From assembly GCF_003946405.1 (NCBI RefSeq), contig NZ_RHOG01000019.1, forward strand, positions 1 to 45,305: a stretch of 45,305 nucleotides of DNA, given 5' to 3'. This document shows positions 32,741 to 41,064 of this stretch, in pieces. Each line of letters begins with the position of its first letter. Positions within the stretch are counted from its first letter, which is position 1. This DNA comes from Lacticaseibacillus yichunensis (GTDB lineage: Bacteria; Bacillota; Bacilli; Lactobacillales; Lactobacillaceae). The translations under genes and the position numbers were made by a program. A model generated the notes under the pieces. That model was not told where the DNA came from and made no database searches. It was given only the letters and a program-made list of their open reading frames with translations.

Positions 32741-33889
32741 ATGACAAAATTCAATACGCGCCTCGTTCATGGCACCCCACTCAATGACAACAATACCGGC
32801 GCGATCAATCCGCCCGTTTACACGACCTCGACCTTCGAGTTTCCCAATGCGGAAAGCGACGTTCGCTGGGATTACAGCCGCTCTGGTAACCCGACCCGCG
32901 AGTTTTTGGAAAAACAGGTCGCCGATCTCGAGGAAGGCGCGGCGGCGTTCGCATTTTCCTCAGGGCTGGCCGCCATCCATGGGACGCTGACGATTTTTGC
33001 CCCCGGCGACCACATCATCGTCGGCGACACGGTCTACGGCGGCACCTGGCGCCTGATCAACGGGTATTTTGCCAAGCACGGCCTCAGCTTCACCGCCGTT
33101 GACACTCGCGACCTCGCCGCCGTCGAAGCCGCGATTCAGCCCAACACGAAGGCCATCTATTTTGAGACCTTCACCAACCCGTTGCTTCATGTGACGGATG
33201 TGCGCAAGATCGCGGCCTTAGCGAAAAAACACGACCTGCTCACGATCGTCGATAACACCTTCCTGACCCCGTATCTCCAGCAGCCACTGACGCTGGGCGC
33301 CGACATTGTGCTGCACTCCGCCACCAAATATCTGGGTGGCCATTCGGATCTGGTGGCAGGCATCGTCGTCACCAAGACAGCTGAATTGGGCGCGCAGATC
33401 TATTTTGCCCAAAATGGCCTCGGTGGGGTGCTCTCACCGCGTGACGCGGAGCTGGTTCGGCGCGGCATTGAGACCCTGGCCGTCCGGATGGATCGCGAAG
33501 ACGCCAATGCCCAAGCCATCGCCGAATTTTTCCACGACTCGGAGACGGCGACGGTTGTCCACTATCCTGGCCTGCCGGATGATCCGGATCACGCGGTCGC
33601 GGCAAGCGAGACCAATGGCTACGGCGCGGTGCTGTCCGTGGAGCTGGCGCCGAGCATCGATGCCAGCCGCTTCGTCGACGAGCTGAAATTGTTCCGGTTA
33701 GCCGTTTCGCTGGGCTCCGTGTCCAGTCTTGCCGAATTGCCGTACACCATGACCCACGCGGAATTGCCAGTGGCGGACCGCTTGGCCGTTGGCATCACCC
33801 CACAGCTGGTGCGGCTGGCCGTTGGACTCGAGGACATCGAGGATCTGCTCGGCGACATCAAACAGGCGCTGGCCAAAGCTACAAAATAG
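32741..33889 (+). CDS. PLP-dependent transsulfuration enzyme (cystathionine gamma-synthase/lyase family)
   Basis: A 382-residue Cys/Met metabolism enzyme. PLP is bound by K196 ([12 protein letters not shown]), with D171 (IVDNTF) contacting the ring and YSRSGNPTR contacting the phosphate. [12 protein letters not shown] near the C-terminus matches the gamma family. Family members make or cleave cystathionine, or act on O-acylhomoserine or methionine; the exact reaction cannot be fixed by sequence. Location at the end of a Met T-box operon favours methionine synthesis from cysteine or homoserine esters. The ribosome binding site is weak. Confidence 0.9.
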   Translation: MTKFNTRLVHGTPLNDNNTGAINPPVYTTSTFEFPNAESDVRWDYSRSGNPTREFLEKQVADLEEGAAAFAFSSGLAAIHGTLTIFAPGDHIIVGDTVYGGTWRLINGYFAKHGLSFTAVDTRDLAAVEAAIQPNTKAIYFETFTNPLLHVTDVRKIAALAKKHDLLTIVDNTFLTPYLQQPLTLGADIVLHSATKYLGGHSDLVAGIVVTKTAELGAQIYFAQNGLGGVLSPRDAELVRRGIETLAVRMDREDANAQAIAEFFHDSETATVVHYPGLPDDPDHAVAASETNGYGAVLSVELAPSIDASRFVDELKLFRLAVSLGSVSSLAELPYTMTHAELPVADRLAVGITPQLVRLAVGLEDIEDLLGDIKQALAKATK

Positions 33890-33923
33890 GCATAAACAGC
33901 TGCATTGCGACCTTTGCTAGGCT

Positions 33924-34062
33924 TTTCAAGTGAGCGCATTCCATGATATAATGAATAAGTAAAAAGGCCGCCCAAAAGCGACCCCACAGCCTGCGTAACA
34001 GTTGGCTTTAGTAGACAAAGATCGTCAGACTTCGGCTAAAAAGTTACTGACGGTCTTTTTTT
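33924..34062 (+). ncRNA. Probable antitoxin RNA of a type I toxin-antitoxin locus
   Basis: A promoter TTTCAA (33924-33929), 17 bp, TGA-TATAAT (33947-33952) should start a transcript near 33960. It ends at a terminator (AGATCGTCAG 34019-34028 / CTGACGGTCT 34047-34056, then a T-run), giving about 100 nt. It has no reading frame of note. It converges on a small hydrophobic peptide gene on the minus strand and overlaps that gene's 3' end. Direct repeats AGCCTGC(G/A)TA (33988, 34185) and CTT(T/A)AGTAG (34006, 34120) would let this RNA pair with the toxin mRNA, as in par/Fst systems. Confidence 0.55.
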
Positions 34063-34152
34063 GTTGTCCTTGCACGCCTTTACGAGCTCGACGATCGCGG
34101 CCACTAAGTCAACCAGCAACTTAAGTAGTACGATCACCTCGGCGAACGACAC
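34036..34152 (-). CDS. Small hydrophobic peptide, probable type I toxin
   Basis: A 38-residue peptide: a short start, about 20 hydrophobic residues (VIVLLKLLVDLVAAIVELV), then a charged tail KACKDNKKRPSVTF. This is the layout of Fst/Lpt-like or holin-like membrane toxins, though no specific family match is claimed. The GTG start has GGGAGG at 7-nt spacing. The stop lies within the shared bidirectional terminator. A possible promoter (TAGACA-18-TAAACT, about 34260-34295) would give a leader of roughly 100 nt containing the 10-nt sequence complementary to the antisense RNA. Confidence 0.55.
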   Translation of the reverse strand: MSFAEVIVLLKLLVDLVAAIVELVKACKDNKKRPSVTF

Positions 34153-34199
34153 ACGGGCACCTCCCTTCTGTTCAGAGTTATGAGAGCCTGCATAGGCAC

Positions 34200-34500
34200 C
34201 AACTCCTCGCATCTTGGATTAGCCAACCGTCATCACAATGCTGCGAATCCAGTTTACAGGGTCACGCGAATTTCTGTCTACCACCTCTCAGCCTTGTCAC
34301 ACCGCCTGTTCACCGTGTTTTCACGCACAAGTCATCCGCATCTTCGCGCTTCCCACGCACACGCCACTCGCGATCATCATCGTGAATGGCGTGTTTCCGT
34401 CTCAGCTGCTTCCCTCACCACCTGTCGTACCATTTATGCGAACGAACATTTGCGTAAGACGACTATTTTCTTAACGATTTTCCGGTATACTGACGTCAAA
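34200..34500. other. Intergenic region with promoter for the alpha/beta hydrolase
   Basis: A TATACT (34486-34491) is the likely -10 of the next gene. CGAACGAACATTTG (about 34440-34453) resembles a Gram-positive LexA box with two mismatches. No gene is seen. Confidence 0.35.
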
Positions 34501-34522
34501 CAAGGATGAGGAGGCCCGACAA

Positions 34523-35365
34523 ATGAAAAAGCATCTCTGGTTTCTCGTGGTGGGCATCCTCGCTGCGGCCGCCATCGTGATCTTCGCGGCGACACCGCGC
34601 CAAACCACCGCCGCCCACGAACAGGCGCCGGTCACGTTGTATCTGCACGGCCACTTCGGCAACGCGCATTCGATGCAGGCGCTGATGACACGCGCAGAAC
34701 AAGTCGACAATGCCCAGCAAGTCCTCACCGCAACCGTCGATTCGCACGGCCAGGTCACCTTCACCGGGCATTGGCTCGCGCGGGTGCGCCGGCCGCTGGT
34801 CAAGGTGGTGTTTCAGGACAACCGCACGCTCAACTACGACCTCATCTCCGACTGGCTCCATAACGTCCTGGTGGGCTTGCGTGCGCGTTATGGGGTGAAA
34901 AAATTCAACATCGTCGCCCATTCGCTGGGCAACGCCGCTGTCCTCTATTATGAATTACGCTACGGAAAAGACCACAAGCTTCCCCAACTACAACGGTATG
35001 CGGCGATTGCCGGCAATTTTGACGGGATTCCCGGCATGCATATGCAGCCGCGCAACAATCGTATTCAGCGAAGCGGCCAGCCGCGGTTCCTGGCGCCCGA
35101 TTTTCGCCGCGCGATGCTGGATCGCGACAGCATTCCGGCCGGCCAGATCGATTTTCTCAACGTTTACGGCGACTGGGATGACACCGGCAGTGATGGCCGG
35201 ATCTTCAACGCCTCATCTCGCGCCCTCGGCTGGCTGGTTGCCGGCCGCGCCCGCAGTTATCGCGAGGCCAAGTTCACCGGCGCACGGGCCCAGCACAGCC
35301 AGCTGCGCACCAATCCCAAAGTCGCCCGCACTGTCGATGAATTTTTATGGGCGGCGCGAAAATAG
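34523..35365 (+). CDS. Membrane-anchored or secreted alpha/beta hydrolase (DUF915 family)
   Basis: A 280-residue protein with an N-terminal hydrophobic segment (about 5-23, LWFLVVGILAAAAIVIFAA) that is either an anchor or a signal peptide. The alpha/beta hydrolase domain has the oxyanion region LYLHGHFGNAHSM and the nucleophile elbow AHSLGN (Ser). A late Asp (VYGDWDD) and His (AQHSQL) complete a plausible triad. This matches the DUF915/cell-surface hydrolase family of lactobacilli. AGGAGG precedes the ATG. Monocistronic, with its own terminator. Substrate unknown. Confidence 0.87.
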   Translation: MKKHLWFLVVGILAAAAIVIFAATPRQTTAAHEQAPVTLYLHGHFGNAHSMQALMTRAEQVDNAQQVLTATVDSHGQVTFTGHWLARVRRPLVKVVFQDNRTLNYDLISDWLHNVLVGLRARYGVKKFNIVAHSLGNAAVLYYELRYGKDHKLPQLQRYAAIAGNFDGIPGMHMQPRNNRIQRSGQPRFLAPDFRRAMLDRDSIPAGQIDFLNVYGDWDDTGSDGRIFNASSRALGWLVAGRARSYREAKFTGARAQHSQLRTNPKVARTVDEFLWAARK

Positions 35366-35375
35366 CATACGAAGA

Positions 35376-35412
35376 CGCAAAAAGGACCTGGCAAATTGCC
35401 GGGTCCTTTTTG
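35376..35412. terminator. Bidirectional terminator
   Basis: AAAAAGGACC(T)GGCAA and TTGCC(G)GGTCCTTTTT; serves the hydrolase (+) and the DUF4097 protein gene (-). Confidence 0.88.
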
Positions 35413-35453
35413 TTGACACTGCTTATTTTCCAGACCAATCTTGTCGTAATCAA

Positions 35454-37559
35454 TCAAGCCTGAATCGACACATCTCCGCTGGCGCTTGTTGCAGTCAACG
35501 TGGCCGATCCGCCGATGCCCACGGTGCCGATATGGTGATGCGCCTCCCGGGTCGTGAAGCGCAGCGGCTGGCGCGTCCGTTCGGTCAACTCGCCATCATC
35601 CGAGCTCAAATCGAAGGCAAAGGTCGCAGTCGGCCCAAGCTTGGCGCGCACATCCCCGTCTTCCGCAGACAGCGAGGCATCTGCGGCCAGCGCTGGCTGA
35701 GTGAACATCACATTCCCGCTTTCCGAAGACAGCGTGACCTCCCCGCTGAGCTGATCGCCGCGCACATCGCCGTCGCTGGCACTGGCCACAATTGTTGGCG
35801 CCGCCGCTTGACTCAGAGTCACGTCGCCACTTTCGGCGGACGCAACGACCGTGGTAACAGCCTTCAACAAACTTGCATGCACATTTCCATCGTCGCTACT
35901 GAGGGTGAGCGCCCCGGTTTCGCTGGCCAGCTGAAAAACAGCCAGATCCCCGTTTGCACTGGTCAGCATCGCATCGGCCTCAACTTTGACCCGCTCGCTG
36001 TGCACATCGCCGTCATCGCTATTCGCCGTCAGTTGGCCAGCCTTGATGCCGATCAGCGTCAGGTCTCCGCTTTCAGTCGTCGCGGTCAGCTCCCCAGCGA
36101 TCGTGCTTTGCGCCAGCTGAAGGTCGCCATCTTCCGTCGTCAGGGTGACCTCCCCTGATACAGTCAGCCCATCGCCTGAGATGTCGCCATCCTCGGAAGT
36201 CGCGGTCAGATCACCCACCTGAAGCTGGTGTAGCCGAATGTCGCCGTCTTCACTACCAATGGTGAGCGGTGCCGCTAAATTGAGCTGGCTGGCGGCCACA
36301 TCCCCGGATTCCGTGGTGATGGTCAGACTCCCATGATAGCTGGTCGGAATTTTCACCGTGATGTGCGCCCAGAAACCGAAGCGATGGCCGTTGATCGTAA
36401 CGCGCAGTGACGACACCGGATGATCGCCACCTTCAACGATCACCGTTCCGCCCTCATTGACCAGGTGACCATAATACGTTCGTTTCGCCGTGGAAAATGC
36501 TTCCTCGACCACCAACTCATCCGTGTCTCCGGCAACCAGGGTGACGTCATCCACCGGGTAGTTGATGGTGATGTCCGACACCCCTGCCAGCCCCGCCGTC
36601 ATGGTGTTGTCAACGGCAAGGTCTGCGTCTGCGCTCGCATCTTTATCTTCACCTGTCTGGGCAGCGGCTGCCGCCTTGGCCTGCTTGGCATAGTGGCGGC
36701 TGGCCTCAGCCAGTGCCCGTGCCTGCGCCGCCTGTTCCCTGCCGGCATCGCGCGCTGCTTGCGCCTGATCATAGGCTTCCTGCTGGATGTCTTGAGCCGC
36801 CTCACGCGCCGCTTTTTTTAGCTCGCCTTTGCTTTGCCCCAATGCCCGCCGAATCTGGTCTTGGGCCTGCGCCATCGCGGCCTGGGCCTGACGCCGCGCC
36901 GCCCGGGCAATTGCGGCAAACGAATTCTGGTCGTCTGCATCCTGGGCTTGCTCATCCTTCGCCGCATCGCCCGCGCCTGCTTTCGTGCTGCCCTGATCAG
37001 CGTCTGTATCGCGGCCGTCTTGATCTGTACCCTCGTCCGCCTCATCTCCAAAGTCCGCGAACCGGGCGTCGATCGCCGCATCGATCTTATCATCGAGGTC
37101 TTGGTCGTCGTCGACCCCAAATGCGCCGTTGACCTGCGCCTCGACCATCGCGTTGATGTCCGCGATCTGCTTATCGATCGCTGCATCGAGCTGATCGTCA
37201 AAATCGGGCGCTGGCTTGGGCGCATCAGGCACGTCGACATCCGGTCCCTCCGCGGTCACCTCCAGCTCAGCCGCACTGGCATCATCCGAAGTGGCCGTCG
37301 TCTCTTCCGCATCAGCCGCCCCACGACCAGAATCCGCTTCAGCCGCCGTTTCCTGCAGAAGGTCGCTGATGTCGCCGAATTCCTGCCAGGCCTGCATCGC
37401 GGCATCGCGCGGGGCAATACCGTGCTCCCGTTTTTCCTGAGCAGCCGCGGCCAGGTCATCGCGAATCTCATCGCGCAGATCGACCATCGCCTGACTCGCC
37501 GGATATTTTGCAAATGCCGCATCTAGCTGCTCATCAATTGCTGCATACATCTCATTCAT
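35454..37559 (-). CDS. HAAS-DUF4097 protein with repetitive beta-solenoid, no membrane segment
   Basis: A 701-residue protein. Residues about 1-75 form a HAAS-like helical domain (AMVDLRDEIRDDLAAAAQEK...AWQEFGDISDLLQET). About 75-205 is very acidic and of low complexity; 205-310 is Ala/Gln/Arg-rich and helical or coiled coil. From about 320 to the end lies a DUF4097 adhesin-like fold with about 14 short repeats built on (S/T)(E/D)(D/S)GD(V/I/L). I see no signal peptide or membrane helix, which is unusual for DUF4097 proteins. The ATG follows GGGAGG and lies 3 nt after the PadR stop, so the two form an operon. Function unknown. Confidence 0.82.
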   Translation of the reverse strand: MNEMYAAIDEQLDAAFAKYPASQAMVDLRDEIRDDLAAAAQEKREHGIAPRDAAMQAWQEFGDISDLLQETAAEADSGRGAADAEETTATSDDASAAELEVTAEGPDVDVPDAPKPAPDFDDQLDAAIDKQIADINAMVEAQVNGAFGVDDDQDLDDKIDAAIDARFADFGDEADEGTDQDGRDTDADQGSTKAGAGDAAKDEQAQDADDQNSFAAIARAARRQAQAAMAQAQDQIRRALGQSKGELKKAAREAAQDIQQEAYDQAQAARDAGREQAAQARALAEASRHYAKQAKAAAAAQTGEDKDASADADLAVDNTMTAGLAGVSDITINYPVDDVTLVAGDTDELVVEEAFSTAKRTYYGHLVNEGGTVIVEGGDHPVSSLRVTINGHRFGFWAHITVKIPTSYHGSLTITTESGDVAASQLNLAAPLTIGSEDGDIRLHQLQVGDLTATSEDGDISGDGLTVSGEVTLTTEDGDLQLAQSTIAGELTATTESGDLTLIGIKAGQLTANSDDGDVHSERVKVEADAMLTSANGDLAVFQLASETGALTLSSDDGNVHASLLKAVTTVVASAESGDVTLSQAAAPTIVASASDGDVRGDQLSGEVTLSSESGNVMFTQPALAADASLSAEDGDVRAKLGPTATFAFDLSSDDGELTERTRQPLRFTTREAHHHIGTVGIGGSATLTATSASGDVSIQA

Positions 37560-37562
37560 TTT

Positions 37563-37895
37563 TTACAGCCTCCCGTTGATCAACGTGTCGATCGTCTTGG
37601 CCGCCAGTTGCCAATTGGCCCGCTCGTCCGTCAGCTCGATCTTGCCCGTTTTTGTGATCTGATAATATTTGCGCCGGCCGCCTTGGCTTTCATCGCCCCA
37701 GTGACTGGCGATCAGCCCGGCTTTTTCCAATCGTTTGAAAACAGTGTACAGGGTCGCTTCATTGATCTCATAGGCCCCACCACTGAGCGCAGCGATGTCT
37801 TTGGTCACCTGGTAGCCGTAACTTTCGCCTTGCGCCAGCACGTTCAAAACGATCGCACTGAGATACCCGCGCACCATATCTTTGGATACTTCCAC
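37563..37895 (-). CDS. PadR family transcriptional regulator (second copy)
   Basis: A 110-residue winged-helix regulator: VRGYLSAIVLNVLAQGESYG, recognition helix NEATLYTVFKRLEKAGLIAS and wing GGRRKYYQITKTGK. The GTG at 37895 was chosen because AAAGGAGGGAGC lies just upstream; the longer frame reads into promoter DNA. The stop is 3 nt before the HAAS-DUF4097 gene. A TACTTT-N9-AGTA site lies upstream (37934-37952) and matches the layout of the operator at the first PadR operon. Autorepression is inferred. Confidence 0.9.
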   Translation of the reverse strand: MEVSKDMVRGYLSAIVLNVLAQGESYGYQVTKDIAALSGGAYEINEATLYTVFKRLEKAGLIASHWGDESQGGRRKYYQITKTGKIELTDERANWQLAAKTIDTLINGRL

Positions 37896-37933
37896 GTTGC
37901 TCCCTCCTTTTGATGAGGCAACTATAGCATAAT

Positions 37934-37952
37934 TACTTTGTTGAGAATAGTA
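37934..37952. promoter_or_regulatory. Putative PadR operator
   Basis: TACTTTGTTGAGAATAGTA, 19 bp, with TACT/AGTA ends. It matches TACTTTACCTGATAGAGTA (1632-1650) in length and ends. An extended -10 (TGCTATAGT on the minus strand, about 37922-37930) follows. Confidence 0.5.
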
Positions 37953-37990
37953 CTTCCTAAAGAAATCTAATCTGTCCATCAAATTCAGGC

Positions 37991-38150
37991 GTCTACCCGG
38001 CCATCCCGCGAGCCTACGCACCTTGTCATAATCGGGTTTCGGCTCGCATGGCGGGTACCTCTAGTCGACCTGGGTACTCGTGGGCAAGGAGCGCCCCCAA
38101 GCACCCAGGCCGAACTAGCTGCCCCGTCATCCCGCGAGCCTACGCACCTT
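37991..38150 (-). repeat. Repeat family B, copy B9, plus a preceding partial unit
   Basis: The full unit is 38030-38150, ending GCGAGCCTACGCACCTT. A partial unit end (CCATCCCGCGAGCCTACGCACCTT) precedes it at 37991-38024. Its stem contains CTGGGT / ACCCAG and TGGGC / GCCCCC pairings of its own. Confidence 0.8.
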
Positions 38151-38153
38151 GAA

Positions 38154-38190
38154 TCAAAAAAGGCGCGCCATCGCTGACACGCCGCCGTTT
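38154..38190 (-). terminator. Terminator of the ABC exporter gene
   Basis: On the minus strand GGCG(G)CGTGTC and GA(T)GGCGCGCC arms, followed by TTTTTT. Confidence 0.7.
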
Positions 38191-38193
38191 CAT

Positions 38194-39972
38194 CTATTCA
38201 AATTGCGCGTTGTAAAGCCGTGCGTAGACGCCATTTTGCGCCATCAGGCCATCGTGGGTGCCGATCTCCTGGACCTGGCCGTCCTCCAGCACCACGATCT
38301 GATCGGCGTTATGGACCGTCGACAAACGGTGTGCGATCACCAGCGAGGTCCGCGCGACCAGCAGATTGTCGAGGGCATGCTGAATCGCTTTTTCCGATTC
38401 ATTGTCCAGCGCCGCGGTGGCTTCATCCAAAATGATCACTGGCGCATCCTTCAATAGCGCCCGGGCAATGGCCAGCCGTTGTTTTTGCCCGCCGGATAGT
38501 TTGACCCCGCGCTCACCAACCGGCGTGGCCAGCCCCTGCGGCAGTGTCTGGATGAACCCATCCAGATCCGCCAGTCGCACCACATTTTCAACTTCGGCCG
38601 TGGTTGCCCCGGGCCGCCCATACAAGATATTATCCGCGATCGTCCCGTCGATCACGTAGACATCCTGCGACACCACCGCGATGTGCTGGCGCAGGCTTGC
38701 CAGCGTCACGTCTCGAATCTCCTGGCCGTCGAGCAAAATATGGCCGCTATCGATGTCATACAGGCGCGTCAACAGTTTCGTGATTGTCGTTTTTCCCGAA
38801 CCCGAATGGCCAACCAGCGCGGTGGTCTGGCCGACCGGAATATCGAAGCTGACCTGATCGAGCGTCGGATGCGACTTGTCGCGGGCGCGGTCATACGTGA
38901 AGGTCACGTCTTGCAGGTGAATGCCGTCATGCAGATCCGCGAGCGGCTGGGCGGCTGGCGCGTCGATCACCTTGGGCGTTGCCACCATGATCGACTTGAT
39001 GCGGCCATAGGAAACAAGGGCCTGTTGCAGCTGATTGAGCATCCGCGTCAGCGATTGAATCGGGGCCTGTACCATCCCGACATAGGTCAGATACGCCACC
39101 AGCGCGCCAATCGTCAGGTCCCCGCGCATGATGAAAAACGCCCCCAGCGACAGTACGATCGCCGTGCCCAGCGCGTTGACCCCGTCGATCAGCGGGGAAA
39201 ATAGCGCCTGATTGCGCCCTGCGTCGATCATGTCGGCCTTATTTTCCTGGGCGATGGCGTCGAAGCGATCCGCCTCAAGTTGCTCGCTTGTGTAGGACTT
39301 GATCAGGTCGATCTGCGTGAGCGTCTGTTGCATCTGGTTGGACATCCGCGCCTGTTGCGCCCGGGCGCGCCGAAACGCGTTGCGGATCCGCACTCGGAAA
39401 ACGCGGTACACGAGAAATTCCAGCGGGAAGGTCAAAAAGACGGCCAGCGCCATTTGCCAGTTGATCCAAAAAATCATCGCAAGCACGCCGACAAACGTGA
39501 ATAAATTGCCGATCATGCTGAGCATGTTGCTGGAAATCAACCCCTGCAAATTGGAGATATCCGACGTCAGCCGCGTCATCAGATCGCCGGTGCGACTTTC
39601 CTCAAAAAACGCGGTGTCCTGCCCCAGAATGTACTGGAACAAGTCGTTGCGCAGATCCGTGATCGCATTTTGGCTCATCACCGTCATGTAATACATGGAA
39701 AAATAATTTAGCAGGCCCAGCGCCAGCGCCGTCAATAAAAGCAGGCCGATCACCGCCGCCAGATGCGCGAGATTTTTCTCCGGAATCACCTTATCAATAA
39801 TATTCTGCTCGATCTGCGGCATCACGAACTGCAGCGCCGTGATCAGCGTCAGGGCAAGCACGTTGACGATCAGCAGCCACTTGTTGTTCAGGACCTTGCT
39901 GAAAACAAAACTGAACATCTCAGGCAAACTGGTGGGTTGCTCACTGGTGTCCGCTGAAGCGGATTCTTTCAT
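38194..39972 (-). CDS. ABC exporter, fused permease-ATPase (multidrug/lipid type)
   Basis: A 592-residue half-transporter. The N-terminal six-helix domain (about 30-325) is followed by an ATPase domain with Walker A VGHSGSGKTT, Q-loop VVSQDVYVIDGTIADNILYG, signature LSGGQKQRLAIARAL, Walker B VIILDEATAALD and H-loop IAHRLS. This matches MdlB/MsbA/LmrA-like exporters acting as homodimers; no partner half-transporter is adjacent. The ATG at 39972 has AAAGGGG upstream; the longer frame is less likely. Substrate unknown. Confidence 0.93.
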   Translation of the reverse strand: MKESASADTSEQPTSLPEMFSFVFSKVLNNKWLLIVNVLALTLITALQFVMPQIEQNIIDKVIPEKNLAHLAAVIGLLLLTALALGLLNYFSMYYMTVMSQNAITDLRNDLFQYILGQDTAFFEESRTGDLMTRLTSDISNLQGLISSNMLSMIGNLFTFVGVLAMIFWINWQMALAVFLTFPLEFLVYRVFRVRIRNAFRRARAQQARMSNQMQQTLTQIDLIKSYTSEQLEADRFDAIAQENKADMIDAGRNQALFSPLIDGVNALGTAIVLSLGAFFIMRGDLTIGALVAYLTYVGMVQAPIQSLTRMLNQLQQALVSYGRIKSIMVATPKVIDAPAAQPLADLHDGIHLQDVTFTYDRARDKSHPTLDQVSFDIPVGQTTALVGHSGSGKTTITKLLTRLYDIDSGHILLDGQEIRDVTLASLRQHIAVVSQDVYVIDGTIADNILYGRPGATTAEVENVVRLADLDGFIQTLPQGLATPVGERGVKLSGGQKQRLAIARALLKDAPVIILDEATAALDNESEKAIQHALDNLLVARTSLVIAHRLSTVHNADQIVVLEDGQVQEIGTHDGLMAQNGVYARLYNAQFE

Positions 39973-40075
39973 TGACCACTGCCCCTTTTCTCTGACTGCA
40001 TGACTTTCTGGGCGAAACGTTGACTGCAAGGCCTTGGCCGCAAGTTGACCGTAACCTATTTCTCACCGCAAAAAC

Positions 40076-40873
40076 TTACTTCAACACCTTCGCCATGACC
40101 GTTTTGACAATCAAGGTGTAGTACCACACCTGGCCATTGACCTCAGGATGCACCCCGTCCGCCGTCAGCCAGTCCTTGTGTGGTGCGACCAACTTTGCCC
40201 AGTCGATCACCGTGAAGTTGTCATACGTGCTGGCGGCTTTTTCGATCTCCTGATTATTGGCCGTCATCCAGCTCGTTTCAGGCGCATAATTCGTCACCCA
40301 AAAGACTTGGCGGCTGGTGCCCACGACGTCCATCACCGCTTTGATCGCATCGGCATCCACCGGGCCATTGGTGCCCAGGCCAACCACGACGACATCCGCG
40401 AGCCGCCCTGCCACCTGCAATTTCTGCAGTAAGGCCGGCCCTTCGCTGACCTGGCGTGAGACCGAGGCGTCGAGCTGAATCTGCGGGAACAGTTCCTTCA
40501 ACCCGTAATCGGACCCCAGCATCACAGAGTCCCCGACCGCCGAGATCTGCAAAGTCTTTGCGCCTTGGATCATCTCATAGGTCAAGCCGTAATTCTTGTA
40601 TTCCTTATAAAGCGGGTCCGCTGCCATTTCTGAAGCAAGTTTGGCCTTGCTTGATGACGCCGCGATGGAACTGGCCTTTTTGGACTCGGCAATGGAACTG
40701 GCCTTCGCCCGACTCGCCGCCTGGGACGACGCACGGGACAGCGACGTCTCGCGGGCTTTGACAGCCTGTTGTTGATGCACGAAAAATGCGGTGCCGACGC
40801 CCGCAATGATCAGGATGGCCGCGATGATCACCCAGATCATCCGGTGGTTTTGGTGATGTTGTTGCGCTCTCAT
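40076..40873 (-). CDS. Membrane-anchored stand-alone SGNH esterase/acetyltransferase domain
   Basis: A 265-residue protein with one N-terminal helix (about 13-32), a Ser/Ala/Lys-rich linker (about 38-82), and an extracytoplasmic SGNH domain. Catalytic residues appear as S116 (VGDSVMLGSD), N169 (GLGTNG), and D239 with H242 (DGVHP). It closely resembles the C-terminal domain of OatA-type peptidoglycan O-acetyltransferases, but the acyltransferase-3 membrane domain is missing and none is adjacent. GAGGAGG precedes the ATG at 40873. It may act on cell-wall acetyl groups; inference only. Confidence 0.85.
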   Translation of the reverse strand: MRAQQHHQNHRMIWVIIAAILIIAGVGTAFFVHQQQAVKARETSLSRASSQAASRAKASSIAESKKASSIAASSSKAKLASEMAADPLYKEYKNYGLTYEMIQGAKTLQISAVGDSVMLGSDYGLKELFPQIQLDASVSRQVSEGPALLQKLQVAGRLADVVVVGLGTNGPVDADAIKAVMDVVGTSRQVFWVTNYAPETSWMTANNQEIEKAASTYDNFTVIDWAKLVAPHKDWLTADGVHPEVNGQVWYYTLIVKTVMAKVLK

Positions 40874-41008
40874 AAGACTCCTCCTCAAACAGCACTGAGG
40901 CCTGCAGCCAAGCCGGTCAGCCGTTGCCCACCGCGTCGCTGCATTTCCAGCCTCGCCAGTTTACCCATCTGCGTCTCAATATCTTTTTATTATATGCCTG
41001 CAAGCGTT

Positions 41009-41036
41009 GACATCACAGCCCTTTCCGCTACACTAA
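41009..41036 (+). promoter_or_regulatory. Promoter of the second MFS gene
   Basis: TTGACA (41009-41014), 16 bp, TACACT (41031-41036), then AGGAGGG near 41051. Confidence 0.8.
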
Positions 41037-41064
41037 AGCCATTGACTTTCAGGAGGGTCCCGAA

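Noticed and set aside
34438-34455. LexA-like box upstream of the alpha/beta hydrolase
   Set aside because: Two mismatches to the Gram-positive consensus and no SOS-type gene downstream; noted only as a weak resemblance.
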